Positions 1 to 9,691 of a DNA stretch of 64,000 nt are shown piece by piece. Within the stretch, counting starts at the first letter, position 1. Every line of letters starts with the position of its first letter. The notes below the pieces were generated by a model. It worked only from the letters and a program-made list of their open reading frames with translations. It had not been told where the DNA came from and did not search any database. Both the position numbers and the translations under genes were made by a program. This DNA comes from Microcella humidisoli (GTDB taxonomy: Bacteria > Actinomycetota > Actinomycetes > Actinomycetales > Microbacteriaceae): contig NZ_CP101497.1 in assembly GCF_024362325.1 (NCBI RefSeq), positions 2,480,001 to 2,544,000 on the forward strand, read 5' to 3'.

Positions 1-192
1 GAACAGCCGGCTGAGCTTGTCCATGACGCTCGACTCTCCGCCCGGGATGACGAGACCGCCCACCTCGGCGAGCTGCGCCGGCGTGCGCACCTCGCGCACG
101 TCGGCGCCCAGCTGCGCCAGCACCGCGACGTGCTCGCGCACGTCGCCCTGCAGCGCGAAGACACCGACGGGCGGGAGCGACCTACCAGCCAC
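1..192 (-). CDS. pdxT: PdxT, glutaminase subunit of PLP synthase (partial)
   Basis: Glutamine amidotransferase subunit of the DXP-independent pyridoxal 5'-phosphate synthase; it hydrolyses glutamine and channels ammonia to PdxS. Only the first 64 residues are present because the gene runs off the left edge. The fragment shows the family start [13 protein letters not shown] followed by [19 protein letters not shown], the conserved glycine-rich oxyanion segment; the nucleophile Cys and the His/Glu lie outside. The GTG at 192 is chosen because it overlaps the pdxS stop codon by a few bases (translational coupling) and leaves a normal short leader before VGVFALQG. It forms an operon with pdxS. 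Confidence 0.93.
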   Translation of the reverse strand, partial: MAGRSLPPVGVFALQGDVREHVAVLAQLGADVREVRTPAQLAEVGGLVIPGGESSVMDKLSRLF

Positions 193-1072
193 GCTCGGCG
201 AGGCGGTGCGGCGCGGGCAGGTCGGCGACGTTGATGCCGACCATGGCCTCACCGAGACCGCGCGAGGCCTCGGCGACGATCGCGGGGTCGCTGTAGCCCG
301 CCGTCGCCTTGACGATCGCGGCAGCGCGCGCCACGGGGTTGCCCGACTTGAAGACGCCCGAGCCGACGAACACGCCGTCGGCGCCGAGCTGCATCATGAG
401 CGCGGCATCGGCCGGCGTGGCAACCCCGCCCGCGGTGAAGAGCACGACGGGCAGCTTGCCGGTCTGCGCGACCTCGGCGACGAGCTCGTACGGCGCCTGC
501 AGCTCCTTCGCGGCCACGTACCACTCGTCAGGGGTCTTCGCCGACAGGGCCCGGATCTCGCCGAGGATCGTGCGGATGTGCTTGGTGGCCTCGGAGACAT
601 CGCCCGTGCCGGCCTCGCCCTTCGAGCGGATCATGGCGGCACCCTCGGTGATGCGCCGCAGCGCCTCGCCCAGGTTGGTCGCTCCGCACACGAACGGCAC
701 CGTGAAGGGCCACTTGTCGATGTGGTTCACATAGTCGGCGGGACTCAGCACTTCCGACTCGTCGATGTAGTCGACGCCGAGCGACTGCAGCACCTGCGCC
801 TCGACGAAGTGGCCGATACGGGCCTTCGCCATGACGGGGATCGAGACGGTCGCGATGATCTCGTCGATCAGGTCGGGGTCGCTCATTCGCGCGACGCCGC
901 CCTGAGCGCGGATATCGGCGGGCACGCGCTCGAGCGCCATGACGGCGACGGCGCCCGCGTCTTCAGCGATGCGCGCCTGCTCGGCGTTGATGACGTCCAT
1001 GATGACGCCGCCCTTGAGCATCTCGGCGAGTCCGCGCTTGACGCGGCTCGAGCCGGTCTCGGTAGTGCTCAT
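182..1072 (-). CDS. pdxS: PdxS, synthase subunit of PLP synthase
   Basis: 296-residue (beta/alpha)8-barrel enzyme that makes pyridoxal 5'-phosphate from ribose 5-phosphate, glyceraldehyde 3-phosphate and PdxT-derived ammonia. Family signatures are clear: [52 protein letters not shown] (first catalytic lysine) and the phosphate loop [11 protein letters not shown] (second lysine). The ATG at 1072 is preferred over the upstream in-frame ATG at 1123 because a purine-rich GAAGGGAA lies 8-10 bases before it and the protein then starts [14 protein letters not shown], normal for actinobacterial PdxS. Divergent from pdxR, with the palindrome at 1138-1161 between them. Confidence 0.97.
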   Translation of the reverse strand: MSTTETGSSRVKRGLAEMLKGGVIMDVINAEQARIAEDAGAVAVMALERVPADIRAQGGVARMSDPDLIDEIIATVSIPVMAKARIGHFVEAQVLQSLGVDYIDESEVLSPADYVNHIDKWPFTVPFVCGATNLGEALRRITEGAAMIRSKGEAGTGDVSEATKHIRTILGEIRALSAKTPDEWYVAAKELQAPYELVAEVAQTGKLPVVLFTAGGVATPADAALMMQLGADGVFVGSGVFKSGNPVARAAAIVKATAGYSDPAIVAEASRGLGEAMVGINVADLPAPHRLAERGW

Positions 1073-1137
1073 CAGGGTTCCCTTCGACGGATGGCGCGCT
1101 GGCGCGCGTATGCTTGAGGCCACGGATCACAATGACC

Positions 1138-1161
1138 TAGGCCAAAAGATACCATGGCCTA
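1138..1161. promoter_or_regulatory. Palindromic operator candidate between pdxST and pdxR
   Basis: Perfect 7-bp inverted repeat TAGGCCA (1138-1144) and TGGCCTA (1155-1161) with a 10-bp spacer in the 109-bp gap between divergent pdxS and pdxR. A third related half-site GAGGCCA lies at 1116-1122, 22 bp from the first, in direct orientation. Possible -10 hexamers of the TAnnnT type fall in the spacer on both strands (TACCAT on +, TATCTT on -). MocR/PdxR proteins are known to bind repeated half-sites in this kind of divergent promoter; that PdxR binds here is inferred. Confidence 0.55.
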
Positions 1162-1181
1162 TCCGGCAGACACCCCGAGCG

Positions 1182-2534
1182 ATGGACCGCCACATGACCC
1201 TCGAGATCACCGGCCGTTCGGCCGCAGAGATCGCCGCCAGCGTGCGCGGACTGATCGAGCGCGGCACGCTGATTCCGGGTGATGCCCTCCCTCCGGTCCG
1301 CGACCTCGCGGACGACCTCGGTGTCAACCGCAACACCGCCACGGCTGCGTACCGCCAGCTCACGCAAGCGGGCCTCGTCGTCACGCGCGGCCGGGCCGGC
1401 ACCCGCGTCGCCGATCTCGCGGCCGTCGCCCAGGAGGGCTTTGCTGCCGACAGCGTGCTGCGCGACGTCGCGACGGGGAATCCCGACCCGGCGCTCATCC
1501 CCGATCAGTCGCGGGCGCTCGCCGGCATGGCCGGCCATCGAGTGCTCTACGGCGAGCCCGTGATCGATCGCGACCTCGAACGCTGGGCCACCGGGTGGAT
1601 GCGCGCCGACCTCGCACCCGCCGACGTGCGACTGACGGTCACGAGCGGCGCAGCCGATGCAGTCGAGCGGCTGCTCTCCCAGGCACTCGTCCGCGACGAC
1701 GCTGTCGCGCTCGAGGATCCGTGCTTCCTCACCAGCATCCATACGGTTCGCGTGGGCGGCTATCGTCCAGTGCCGGTGCCGGTCGATGAGGAGGGGATGA
1801 CCGTTGCCGGGCTCCGGGCGGCACTCGAGCAGGGCGTTCGTGCCGTCGTCTGCACTCCCCGTGCACAGAACCCCACGGGGGTGAGTCTGAGCGAGCGGCG
1901 TGCCGTCGAGCTGCGCGCGGCGCTCAGTGAGCACCCGTACGTGCTGGTCATCGAGGACGATCACTTCTCGATGCTGTCGCGCTCGCCGTTCCGCTCACTC
2001 ATCGGACCCGACCATAAGCGCTGGGCACTCGTGCGCTCGGTCTCCAAGTTTCTCGGTCCGGACATGTGCCTCGCCGTGACGGCGTCCGACCCCGACACCG
2101 CCGATCGGCTCGCGATGCGGCTCACCCCGGGCACCACCTGGGTGAGCCACTTGCTGCAGCGGCTGACCCTCGCCCTCGTGTCCGACCCTGCTGTCGCCGC
2201 CGGCATTGCTCACGCCGGCGACCACTACGCCGACCGCAATGCCGCGTTCGCGGCTCGACTCACGGCGCTCGGCATCCCGACGTACGCCGGTGACGGCCTC
2301 AACCTCTGGGTGGCACTGCCCGTCGCAGCGCGCGAGGTCTCCGAGCTGCTCATGCGCCGCGGGTGGCTGGCACGAACGGGTGACGAGTTCTCTCTGGGCT
2401 CCGTACCCAGCACGCGCCGGCTGCGTCTCACGGTGCACGATCTCGACGACGCCGACGCCGGGCGTCTCGCCGCCGACATCGCGGCAGCCGTGAGGGCCGC
2501 TGGCGGACGGCTGCGCCCGACCCAGGTGGAATGA
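1182..2534 (+). CDS. pdxR: PdxR, MocR-family transcriptional regulator
   Basis: 450-residue MocR protein: an N-terminal GntR winged helix (about residues 5-75, with PPVRDLADDLGVNRNTATAAY as recognition region) joined to a type I aminotransferase-fold domain (about 95-445). The PLP lysine is K289 in SVSKFLGP, with the family motif CTPRAQNPTG upstream. Such regulators sense PLP and control pdxST, consistent with the divergent position. The ATG at 1182 is chosen because an upstream extension would run through the operator; ATG 1194 is a possible alternative. The regulatory target is inferred from position. Confidence 0.9.
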   Translation: MDRHMTLEITGRSAAEIAASVRGLIERGTLIPGDALPPVRDLADDLGVNRNTATAAYRQLTQAGLVVTRGRAGTRVADLAAVAQEGFAADSVLRDVATGNPDPALIPDQSRALAGMAGHRVLYGEPVIDRDLERWATGWMRADLAPADVRLTVTSGAADAVERLLSQALVRDDAVALEDPCFLTSIHTVRVGGYRPVPVPVDEEGMTVAGLRAALEQGVRAVVCTPRAQNPTGVSLSERRAVELRAALSEHPYVLVIEDDHFSMLSRSPFRSLIGPDHKRWALVRSVSKFLGPDMCLAVTASDPDTADRLAMRLTPGTTWVSHLLQRLTLALVSDPAVAAGIAHAGDHYADRNAAFAARLTALGIPTYAGDGLNLWVALPVAAREVSELLMRRGWLARTGDEFSLGSVPSTRRLRLTVHDLDDADAGRLAADIAAAVRAAGGRLRPTQVE

Positions 2535-2541
2535 TCGAGGA

Positions 2542-3393
2542 ATGAAGGTCCTGTCCATCCAGTCCGCCGTGGCCTACGGGCACGTCGGCAACTCCGCCGC
2601 CGTGTTCCCCCTGCAGCGCATCGGCGTCGAGGTCATGCCGGTCTACACGGTCAACTTCTCCAACCACACGGGATACGGAGCGTGGCGAGGCCCGCTCATC
2701 AGTCCGGATGACGTGAGGGATGTCATCGTGGGAATCGAGGAGCGTGGCGCGTTCCCGACGATCGACGTGATTCTCTCCGGCTATCAGGGCTCGGAGGGCA
2801 TCGCCGATGTCATCCTCGAGGCGGTCGCCCGCATCAAGGCGGCGAACCCCGACGCGATCTACGCCTGCGACCCCGTCATGGGCAATGCGACGAGCGGGTG
2901 CTTCGTGGCGCCCGCGATTCCGGTGCTCCTGCGGGAGCGCGTCGTGCCCGCCGCCGACCTGATCACCCCGAACCAGTTCGAGCTCGGCTACCTCACCGGA
3001 ACCGAGCCTGACACCCTCGAATCGACTCTCGCTTCAGTCGACCGCGTGCGGGAGTCCGGCCCGCGCGTGGTTCTCGTGACGAGCGTCGAGCGCCCCGATC
3101 GCGACGACGGCACTCTCGAGATGCTCGCCGTCACCGACACCGGAGCGTGGATCGTCACCACGCCACGGCTGCCCCTGAAGGCCAACGGCTCGGGCGATGT
3201 CACCGCCGCGCTCTTCACCGCGCACTACCGCCGCACCGGTGACGCCGCCGACGCCCTCGCACGCACGGCCTCGAGCGTGTTCGACCTGCTGGAGAACACG
3301 TTGAACTCGGGCGAGCGGGAGCTGCAGCTCATCGAATCGCAGGAGGCATACGCCCACCCGCAGATGCAGTTCGCGGTGCGCCAGGTGCGCTGA
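2542..3393 (+). CDS. pdxY: PdxY, pyridoxal kinase
   Basis: 283-residue ribokinase-superfamily kinase that phosphorylates pyridoxal in the B6 salvage pathway. Features are the N-terminal MKVLSIQSAVAYGHVGNSAA, the substrate segment NFSNHTGYGAWRG, YACDPVMGN, and the C-terminal nucleotide-binding/catalytic loop LKANGSGDVTAALF with the catalytic Asp. Length matches the family. It starts 7 bp after the pdxR stop, so the two are probably cotranscribed; GAGGA immediately precedes the ATG and an AGGTGGA lies about 12 bp further up. The locus therefore holds both de novo and salvage B6 genes. Confidence 0.93.
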   Translation: MKVLSIQSAVAYGHVGNSAAVFPLQRIGVEVMPVYTVNFSNHTGYGAWRGPLISPDDVRDVIVGIEERGAFPTIDVILSGYQGSEGIADVILEAVARIKAANPDAIYACDPVMGNATSGCFVAPAIPVLLRERVVPAADLITPNQFELGYLTGTEPDTLESTLASVDRVRESGPRVVLVTSVERPDRDDGTLEMLAVTDTGAWIVTTPRLPLKANGSGDVTAALFTAHYRRTGDAADALARTASSVFDLLENTLNSGERELQLIESQEAYAHPQMQFAVRQVR

Positions 3394-3417
3394 GCCACCC
3401 CGTCGGCGACGGCGGGA

Positions 3418-3990
3418 TCAGCGCGGCCAGGCCGCCGCGATCTGGACCCGCACCTCGTCGAGCAACCGCGGCATCGCCTTTGTGCCCGCGATGATCGGCA
3501 TGAAGTTCGCGTCCGCGCTCCAGCGCGGCACGATGTGCTGATGGAGGTGGCTCGCGATGCCGGCGCCGGCCAGACGGCCCTGGTTCATGCCTATGTTGAA
3601 CCCCTCGCAGCGCATGGTGTCCCGCAGCACCCGCATGGCGGTCTGCGTGAGCGTCGCGATCTCTGCCGTCTCCGCGTCCGTCGCCTCGTCGTAGAGCCCC
3701 ACATGACGGTACGGGCACACGAGCAGGTGTCCGCTGTTGTACGGGTACAGATTCAGCACGACGAACGAGAACTCACCGCGTGCGACGATCAGCGACTGCT
3801 CGTCGGAGAGCGCTGGAGCGCGGCAGAACGGGCACGCGTCGTCGCTCTCCTGCCGGTGATGCGACTGGATGTACGCCATCCGGTGCGGCGTCCAGAGCCG
3901 CTCGTAGCTGTCGGGCACACCCACGAACTGCGAGGCCGGCTCCGCCTCGACGCCCGCCAGCGACGGCCGCTCCGCATCCTGATCGGTCAT
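3418..3990 (-). CDS. HIT-family hydrolase, Ap4A phosphorylase type
   Basis: 190-residue histidine-triad protein. The catalytic motif is SHLHQHIVPRW (His-x-His-x-His) near residue 150, and CPFCR near residue 53 supplies cysteines for the structural zinc seen in actinobacterial members. The closest known type is the mycobacterial Ap4A phosphorylase next to thrS, and here too it follows thrS by only 9 bp on the same strand, so it is probably cotranscribed. Exact substrate (Ap4A or another dinucleotide) cannot be read from the sequence. Converges with pdxY. Confidence 0.88.
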   Translation of the reverse strand: MTDQDAERPSLAGVEAEPASQFVGVPDSYERLWTPHRMAYIQSHHRQESDDACPFCRAPALSDEQSLIVARGEFSFVVLNLYPYNSGHLLVCPYRHVGLYDEATDAETAEIATLTQTAMRVLRDTMRCEGFNIGMNQGRLAGAGIASHLHQHIVPRWSADANFMPIIAGTKAMPRLLDEVRVQIAAAWPR

Positions 3991-3999
3991 GGATGCTCG

Positions 4000-6021
4000 C
4001 TACAGTTCGGCCGAACGCGTCGAGATCGCCGTGGTGATGCGCGCGATCGCCTGCTCGACGGGCACGCCGTTGACCTGCGAGCCGTCGCGGAACCGGAAGC
4101 TCACCGCGCCGTTGGCGACATCCTCGGCGCCCGCGATGAGGAGGTAGGGCACCTTGCCGGTCGTGTGGGTGCGGATCTTCTTCTGCATGCGGTCGTCGGA
4201 GTGGTCGACATGGGCCCGCACACCGGTGGCCCGGAGCTTCCCGATGACCCCCTCGAGATACTCGGCGTAGTACTCCGCGACGGGGATGCCGACGACCTGC
4301 TCGGGCGAGAGCCAGGCCGGGAAGGCCCCCGCGTAGTGCTCGAGCAGGATCGCGAAGAAGCGCTCGATCGACCCGAGCAGCGCGCGGTGGATCATGATCG
4401 GCTGCTGGCGCGTGCCGTCGGACGCGGTGTACTCGAGCTCGAAGCGCTCGGGCTGGTTGAAATCGAGCTGCACCGTCGAGAGCTGCCACGTGCGGCCGAT
4501 CGCGTCGCGCGCCTGCACCGAGATCTTGGGGCCGTAGAACGCGGCTCCACCCGGGTCGGGCACGAGCTCGAGCCCCGACTCGACGGCGACCTCGCGCAGC
4601 GTCTCCGTCGCCTGCTCCCACAGCTCGTCGCTGCCGACCGACTTCTCGGGGTTGCGGGTCGACAGCTCGAGGTAGAAGTCGTCGAGGCCGTAGCCGCGCA
4701 AGGTCTCGAGCACGAACTGCAACTGGCTCGCGACCTCGGCCTTCACCTGGTCGGGCGTCACGTAGATGTGCGCGTCGTCCTGCGTGAGGCCGCGCACGCG
4801 CGTCAAGCCCGAGAGCGTGCCGCTCTTCTCATAGCGGTACACCGTGCCGAACTCCGCCAGGCGCAACGGCAGCTCGCGGTACGAGCGCCCGCGGGCCCGG
4901 AAGATCAGGTTGTGGAACGGGCAGTTCATGGGCTTGAGGTAGTAGTTCTGCCCCTGCTTGGTGATGTTTCCCTCGGCGTCGCGCTCCTCATCGAGGTGCA
5001 TGGCGGGGAACATACCCTCCTCGTACCACTGCAGGTGCCCACTGGTCTCGAAGAGGGCGCCCTTCGTGATGTGCGGCGAGTACACGAGCTCGTAGCCGTT
5101 CGCGAGCAGGCGCTCGCGCATGAAGTCCTCGATCTCGGCGCGGATGATGCCGCCCTTGGGGTGGAAGACCGCGAGCCCTGATCCGATCTCATCGGGGAAG
5201 CTGAACAGGTCGAGTTCGACGCCGAGCTTGCGGTGGTCGCGCTTGGCGGCCTCCTCGAGGCGGCCGAGGTGCTCGCGGAGGGCATCCTTCGACGGCCAGG
5301 CTGTGCCGTAGATGCGCTGCAGCTGCGGGTTCTTCTCGCTGCCGCGCCAGTAGGCGGCGGCCACTCGCATGAGCGACCAGCCGTTGCCGATCATGCGCGT
5401 GTTGGGCAGGTGCGGGCCGCGACACAGGTCTTTCCAGTAGACCTCACCGGTCTTGCCGTCGACGTTGTCGTAGATCGTGAGCTCTCCCCCGCCGACCTCG
5501 ACGCTCTCGCCGTCCGCACCGTCGGCTGCCGCACCCTTGAGCCCGATGAGCTCGAGCTTGTAGGGCTCGGCCGCGAGCTCGGCCCGCGCCTCATCCTCGG
5601 TGACGACCCGGCGGACGAAGCGCTGGCCCTGGCGGATGATCCGGTCCATCGCCTTGCTCAACGCCGAGAGGTCGTCGGTCGTGAACGGGGTCGAGACATC
5701 GAAGTCGTAGTAGAAGCCGTCGGTGATCGGCGGACCGATGCCGAGCTTCGCCTCGGGGTTGATCGACTGCACGGCCTGTGCGAGCACGTGCGCGGCCGAG
5801 TGCCGCAGAATCGCCAGGCCGTCGGGACTGCCGATCGTCACCGGCTCGGCGACATCGCCCGGGTGCAGCCGGTGCGCCAGATCGCGGAGTTCGCCGGCCA
5901 CCCGCATGGCCACGACCGAGCGGTCGGTGAAGATGCCGAAACCGTCGGTCGCCTGCGTGACCGCGACCGGCTCGGGAGCGGTCGGGACGGCGGCGGACTC
6001 GGGCGCGACGGGGTCGGACAC
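4000..6021 (-). CDS. thrS: Threonyl-tRNA synthetase
   Basis: 673-residue class II aminoacyl-tRNA synthetase charging tRNA-Thr. An N-terminal TGS-like segment (about 25-75) is followed by the editing domain, with [15 protein letters not shown] carrying the HxxxH metal site. The catalytic core has the zinc ligands in [10 protein letters not shown] (Cys), [11 protein letters not shown] (His) and [13 protein letters not shown] (His), and the C-terminal anticodon-binding domain ends [12 protein letters not shown] start at 6021 with a strong GAGGAG about 10 bases upstream. First gene of the thrS-HIT unit; length normal for actinobacteria. Confidence 0.98.
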   Translation of the reverse strand: MSDPVAPESAAVPTAPEPVAVTQATDGFGIFTDRSVVAMRVAGELRDLAHRLHPGDVAEPVTIGSPDGLAILRHSAAHVLAQAVQSINPEAKLGIGPPITDGFYYDFDVSTPFTTDDLSALSKAMDRIIRQGQRFVRRVVTEDEARAELAAEPYKLELIGLKGAAADGADGESVEVGGGELTIYDNVDGKTGEVYWKDLCRGPHLPNTRMIGNGWSLMRVAAAYWRGSEKNPQLQRIYGTAWPSKDALREHLGRLEEAAKRDHRKLGVELDLFSFPDEIGSGLAVFHPKGGIIRAEIEDFMRERLLANGYELVYSPHITKGALFETSGHLQWYEEGMFPAMHLDEERDAEGNITKQGQNYYLKPMNCPFHNLIFRARGRSYRELPLRLAEFGTVYRYEKSGTLSGLTRVRGLTQDDAHIYVTPDQVKAEVASQLQFVLETLRGYGLDDFYLELSTRNPEKSVGSDELWEQATETLREVAVESGLELVPDPGGAAFYGPKISVQARDAIGRTWQLSTVQLDFNQPERFELEYTASDGTRQQPIMIHRALLGSIERFFAILLEHYAGAFPAWLSPEQVVGIPVAEYYAEYLEGVIGKLRATGVRAHVDHSDDRMQKKIRTHTTGKVPYLLIAGAEDVANGAVSFRFRDGSQVNGVPVEQAIARITTAISTRSAEL

Positions 6022-6104
6022 GCAGGCTCCTCGTGGGGCGGATTGCTGGGGCGATGGGCGCGACCAACTCTACCGGCGCGCATCCGCCCGCTCGGCCGCG
6101 CCGA

Positions 6105-7286
6105 TCAGCCGACGAACACGACCCAGGCGTCGGCGACCGACTGCATCCAAGCGAGCACGATCTCGCGATCGAGGGCCGCCGCCCACGCGATCGCGATCTG
6201 CAGCACGGCGACGAGGTCGACGAGGGCGTTCGTGACCGGCGTGCGCGCGCCCGGGATGAGGGTGATCGCGAGCAGCGTCAGCAGCGTGAAGGTCACGCCG
6301 GCGGCACCGGGGTGGAAAGCGCCGAGCAGGAAGGCGACGTTGAGCAGCAGGAACACGATCGTCGAGACCGGGATGGCGGCGGGACGTCGCACGATCGCCG
6401 CGACCAGCCACGAGCTCAGGACGGGAGCGGCGATGAGCCAGCCGGTCGGCGTCGAGTAGAGCGCTTGCAGCCCCGCGAGACCAGCCGGGATGCTCGCGAT
6501 GATGCTGGCGACATCCTCTTGCGGCCACGGGGTGCCGAAGAACAGCATGTTGAGGAAGATGATCGTCGCGAACGCGCCGAGGGTGGGGAAGCCGATGACG
6601 AGCATGTTCGCCGCGCGCAGCCCCGGCGCCGACGGCCGGCCGTGGCGCAGGAAGGGCGACGCGAGCACGGCGACGAGCGCGTAGAGGATGCCCGAGGGGT
6701 CGCTGAGCGCCGCGATCATGAGCAGGATGCCTGCCCGGAACCCCGACTCGGTGCTGCCCCAGTTGACGAACCGCACGAGGTCGGCGAGGGCAAGGCCGAA
6801 GAACGTGATCGCGAGGAAGCCCGGCAGGTTCTCGAGCGCGAAGTAGGCGAAGAGCGGGTTCGCCGCGAGCGCGATGATGAGGATGATGCCCGTCGACCGC
6901 GGGATCGCTCTCTGCGCGATGATCTCCGCGACCTTCTGCAGCAGGAAACCCGCGGCGATCGCCCCGATGATGCTGAGTCCGAGTCGGCCGAAGGGGTTGC
7001 TCGCGGCGATCAGAATCGACGTGTGCGGGTACAGCAGCGCGAGCCACTCGGCGTCGCCCCGCGTCCAGTCGATCGCCGCCACATCGACGAGCAGATCGGC
7101 GTTGGGCGCCGACTCGGGGTACGGCACGAGTTCGAGCAGGAGCGCGATCGCGATGAGCGGGGCCATGAGGCCGAGGCGCAGCATCCAGCGTTGCACCGGG
7201 AATCGGGGGAAGGGGTCGTGACGCGTGCGCGGAGCGCGGCGGCTTGATCGGTCACGCACCATGGGGGCCTCAGTCGTGCTGGACAT
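6105..7286 (-). CDS. Polytopic membrane protein paired with a GT2 synthase
   Basis: 393-residue integral membrane protein with about ten predicted hydrophobic segments, for example LGLMAPLIAIALLLELV after a basic cytoplasmic N-terminus and IGAIAAGFLLQ further on. No catalytic motif is recognised and the family is unknown to me. Its start overlaps the end of the upstream glycosyltransferase by 17 bp, so the two are translationally coupled and probably act together, for example in making or exporting a surface polysaccharide. That role is inferred only from the pairing. Confidence 0.75.
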   Translation of the reverse strand: MSSTTEAPMVRDRSSRRAPRTRHDPFPRFPVQRWMLRLGLMAPLIAIALLLELVPYPESAPNADLLVDVAAIDWTRGDAEWLALLYPHTSILIAASNPFGRLGLSIIGAIAAGFLLQKVAEIIAQRAIPRSTGIILIIALAANPLFAYFALENLPGFLAITFFGLALADLVRFVNWGSTESGFRAGILLMIAALSDPSGILYALVAVLASPFLRHGRPSAPGLRAANMLVIGFPTLGAFATIIFLNMLFFGTPWPQEDVASIIASIPAGLAGLQALYSTPTGWLIAAPVLSSWLVAAIVRRPAAIPVSTIVFLLLNVAFLLGAFHPGAAGVTFTLLTLLAITLIPGARTPVTNALVDLVAVLQIAIAWAAALDREIVLAWMQSVADAWVVFVG

Positions 7287-9150
7287 GCGTCGTCAGACCG
7301 TGCTCGGTCTTCTCCCAATAGTGCGGCTTGGTGATGAGCTGCCAGAGGCCCTTGTAAGCCGCGATCGAGTGCAGCAGCCAGTACAGCGGATTCAGCAGCG
7401 CCCACAGCACGAGGTGGAACGTGCCGCGCTTGTACGGCCCCATCATCGACAGGTAGATCATGATGACGTTGCCGATGACGAAATTGAGCAGGGTCAGCCA
7501 GAGCAGCCAGATCGGGAAGAGCTGTGCGAGAGCATCGACCGGCAGCACGATCGTGAACGCCGTGATCACGTAGAACGGGATCACCCCGAGGAACGTGGCT
7601 GGCGTGCCCGCGATGAGGAGCACGAAGCTCAGGAACCGCCGGAGCCCGATCTGGCGCACGAGGGCGAGCGGCTGGCGCGCGTGCACGAGCGTCGTCTGCA
7701 TGTAGCCCTTGATCCACCGCGAGCGCTGACGGATGAAGTTGGGGATGGAGGTGTTGGCCTCCTCCATCGTCGTCGAATTGATGACCCCGACCCGGTAGCC
7801 GAGCGCGCTCGCACGGATTCCGAGGTCGGCGTCTTCCGTGACGTTGTACGGGTCCCACCCGCCGAGCTCGATGAGCGCGGACGTGCGGAAGTGGTTCGAC
7901 GTGCCGCCGAGCGGAATGGGCAGGTCGCCGAGGTCGAGGCCGGCGAGCATGTAGTCGAACCAGTAGCTGTACTCGAGCGTGAACATGCGGGTGAGCGCGT
8001 TCTCGCGGTCGTTGAAGTAGTTCAGCGAGGCCTGCACGCAGACCGTCTCGTCGCCCCCACGACGGAAGGCGACGACGGCCTTCTTGAGCTGGTCAGGGTC
8101 GGGCGTGTCTTCGGCGTCGTAGATGACGAGCAGATCGCCCGTCGCGAAGTACAGCCCGACGTTGCATGCCCGCGGCTTCGTCTGCGGCTGGCCCTTCGGG
8201 ATCGTGACGATTCGGAAGTGGGGCGGCGGATTCGAGGTGAGCACCGCATCCCGCGTCTCGTGGTCTTCCTCCTCGATCAAGATGAGCACCTCGAGCTTCT
8301 CGGTCGGGTAGTCGAGACCGCCGAGGTTGCGGATGAGCTGGCCGACGATGTTCGCCTCGCGGAAGACCGGCACGAGCACCGTGTACCGGGGCAGCTCGCG
8401 CTCGTCGAGCGCGTGGATCTGCGCCTTCGTGATGCGCTCGACGACGTCGTAGCGGGCCCCGCGCATGGCGACGATGAACTTGAAGCTCGTGCCCGCCAGG
8501 AACACCAGACTCGTGACGGTCATCAACACGATCACGGTCTCGACGGGCCGCAGCACCGCCGCAGCGACGAGCACGAGGGCGCCAACGGCCCCGATCACCT
8601 TCTGACCGCGGCTGAAGGTGATGCGCGCCGACATGGCGGGGTTCTGACGCCACAGTTCGTTCGCGGCCTCATCGGCGATCTCGGAGCGAAACAGCTTGAG
8701 GCACGCGTTCTTGATGTCCCACGACGTGGTGGCGACGAACTGCACCTCCGCACCGCCGAGTGCCTCACGGATGCTCGCCACACGCTCGGGAGCGACACCG
8801 CGTGCGGTCGCCACGAAGACGATGCCCGCGTCGTTGCGCCGGATCGGCAACCAGTTCTCGGCCAGATAGCGCTGACCGGAACCGCTGCGCACGAGCTCGT
8901 CGTCGAACTTCACCGCTTCGAGGTCAATCGGGTGGATACCCCACGATGCCGCCTCGGCGAGCAGCAGCGATTCGGAATCGAGCAGGCCCTCGCTGATGAG
9001 CACCTGGTCGATGTGGGCACCCGTGCGCTCTTTAACGAGCCGCGCGAACGCGAGGTTCTCTGACGAGACGAGACCGCTTTGCAGCAGGAGATCGGCGAAC
9101 GCCTCACTGTCGGCGACGCGCGTCGCTGGAGCCTCTCCCCCCGGAGCCAT
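7270..9150 (-). CDS. Membrane GT2 glycosyltransferase with N-terminal MshEN-like domain
   Basis: 626-residue processive-type family 2 glycosyltransferase. Residues about 10-150 resemble the GspE/MshE N-terminal domain (LLLQSGLVSSENLAFARLVKE, then LISEGLLDSESLLLAEAA), normally found on type II secretion/pilus ATPases. Two membrane helices follow (about 190-225). The GT-A domain has YTVLVPVFREANIVGQLI, the first Asp in YDAEDTPDPDQLKKA, the acceptor region VTEDADLGIRA (ED) and RQRSRWIKGYMQ (QxxRW). Four or five more helices end the protein. This is the architecture of NfrB/cellulose-synthase-like enzymes. Product unknown; coupled to the membrane protein downstream. Confidence 0.88.
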   Translation of the reverse strand: MAPGGEAPATRVADSEAFADLLLQSGLVSSENLAFARLVKERTGAHIDQVLISEGLLDSESLLLAEAASWGIHPIDLEAVKFDDELVRSGSGQRYLAENWLPIRRNDAGIVFVATARGVAPERVASIREALGGAEVQFVATTSWDIKNACLKLFRSEIADEAANELWRQNPAMSARITFSRGQKVIGAVGALVLVAAAVLRPVETVIVLMTVTSLVFLAGTSFKFIVAMRGARYDVVERITKAQIHALDERELPRYTVLVPVFREANIVGQLIRNLGGLDYPTEKLEVLILIEEEDHETRDAVLTSNPPPHFRIVTIPKGQPQTKPRACNVGLYFATGDLLVIYDAEDTPDPDQLKKAVVAFRRGGDETVCVQASLNYFNDRENALTRMFTLEYSYWFDYMLAGLDLGDLPIPLGGTSNHFRTSALIELGGWDPYNVTEDADLGIRASALGYRVGVINSTTMEEANTSIPNFIRQRSRWIKGYMQTTLVHARQPLALVRQIGLRRFLSFVLLIAGTPATFLGVIPFYVITAFTIVLPVDALAQLFPIWLLWLTLLNFVIGNVIMIYLSMMGPYKRGTFHLVLWALLNPLYWLLHSIAAYKGLWQLITKPHYWEKTEHGLTTHVQHD

Positions 9151-9213
9151 GCCTCTAGCCTAGGCCGTCACCCGCTCGAATGCCCGCCCCAGAACGGGGT
9201 GCCATCCCTCGTG

Positions 9214-9654
9214 CTAGGCCACGGGCGCTGGGTCGAACGCGCGGGTCCGTGCCCGGATCCCCTCGACGACGAGAGCCAGCAGCACCCCCAGCATCGTGCC
9301 GGCGAGATTGGCGACCAGGTCGCGCGGATCGGAAATGCGAGCCGTCGGGATCTGCGCGATCTCGATCAGCGTCGTCAGCGCGAGGCCCGCGAGGATCGCG
9401 AGCCACCACCGGCGCGCGCCCACGACGAGCAGTGCGAGCGCGCCCCATGGCGCGAAGAGCAGCACATTCGCGGCGAACTCGAGCACCGACCCGGTCGTCC
9501 AGGTGGCTGGGTCGAACCACTCGCGCCACGCGAGGACACCCCTCGCCGACTGGGATCCCACGAGACGCTGAGGCACAGGACCGAGGGTCACGAGCAGCAC
9601 GAGAGCCGTGTAGGCGAGACCCACGATGATGGCGGGAGTGCGGCGGCTCATCAT
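9214..9654 (-). CDS. VanZ-like membrane protein
   Basis: 146-residue membrane protein of the VanZ family, typified by VEFAANVLLFAPWG-like sequence (here LEFAANVLLFAPWGALALL), LTTLIEIAQI and RISDPRDLVANLAGTMLG, with four hydrophobic helices. VanZ itself gives low-level teicoplanin resistance, but most chromosomal family members have no known role. Two adjacent ATGs (9654 and 9651) are possible starts. A degenerate tRNA-Val fragment lies 38 bp upstream. Confidence 0.85.
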   Translation of the reverse strand: MMSRRTPAIIVGLAYTALVLLVTLGPVPQRLVGSQSARGVLAWREWFDPATWTTGSVLEFAANVLLFAPWGALALLVVGARRWWLAILAGLALTTLIEIAQIPTARISDPRDLVANLAGTMLGVLLALVVEGIRARTRAFDPAPVA

Positions 9655-9691
9655 TCGATGATCGCACCCCCGACGATGACGCCGCTGAGTG

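Noticed and set aside
1..192. pdxT as a truncated gene
   Set aside because: It is simply cut by the window edge.
3535..5181. Long plus-strand frame opposite thrS
   Set aside because: Shadow frame; thrS motifs on the minus strand are complete.
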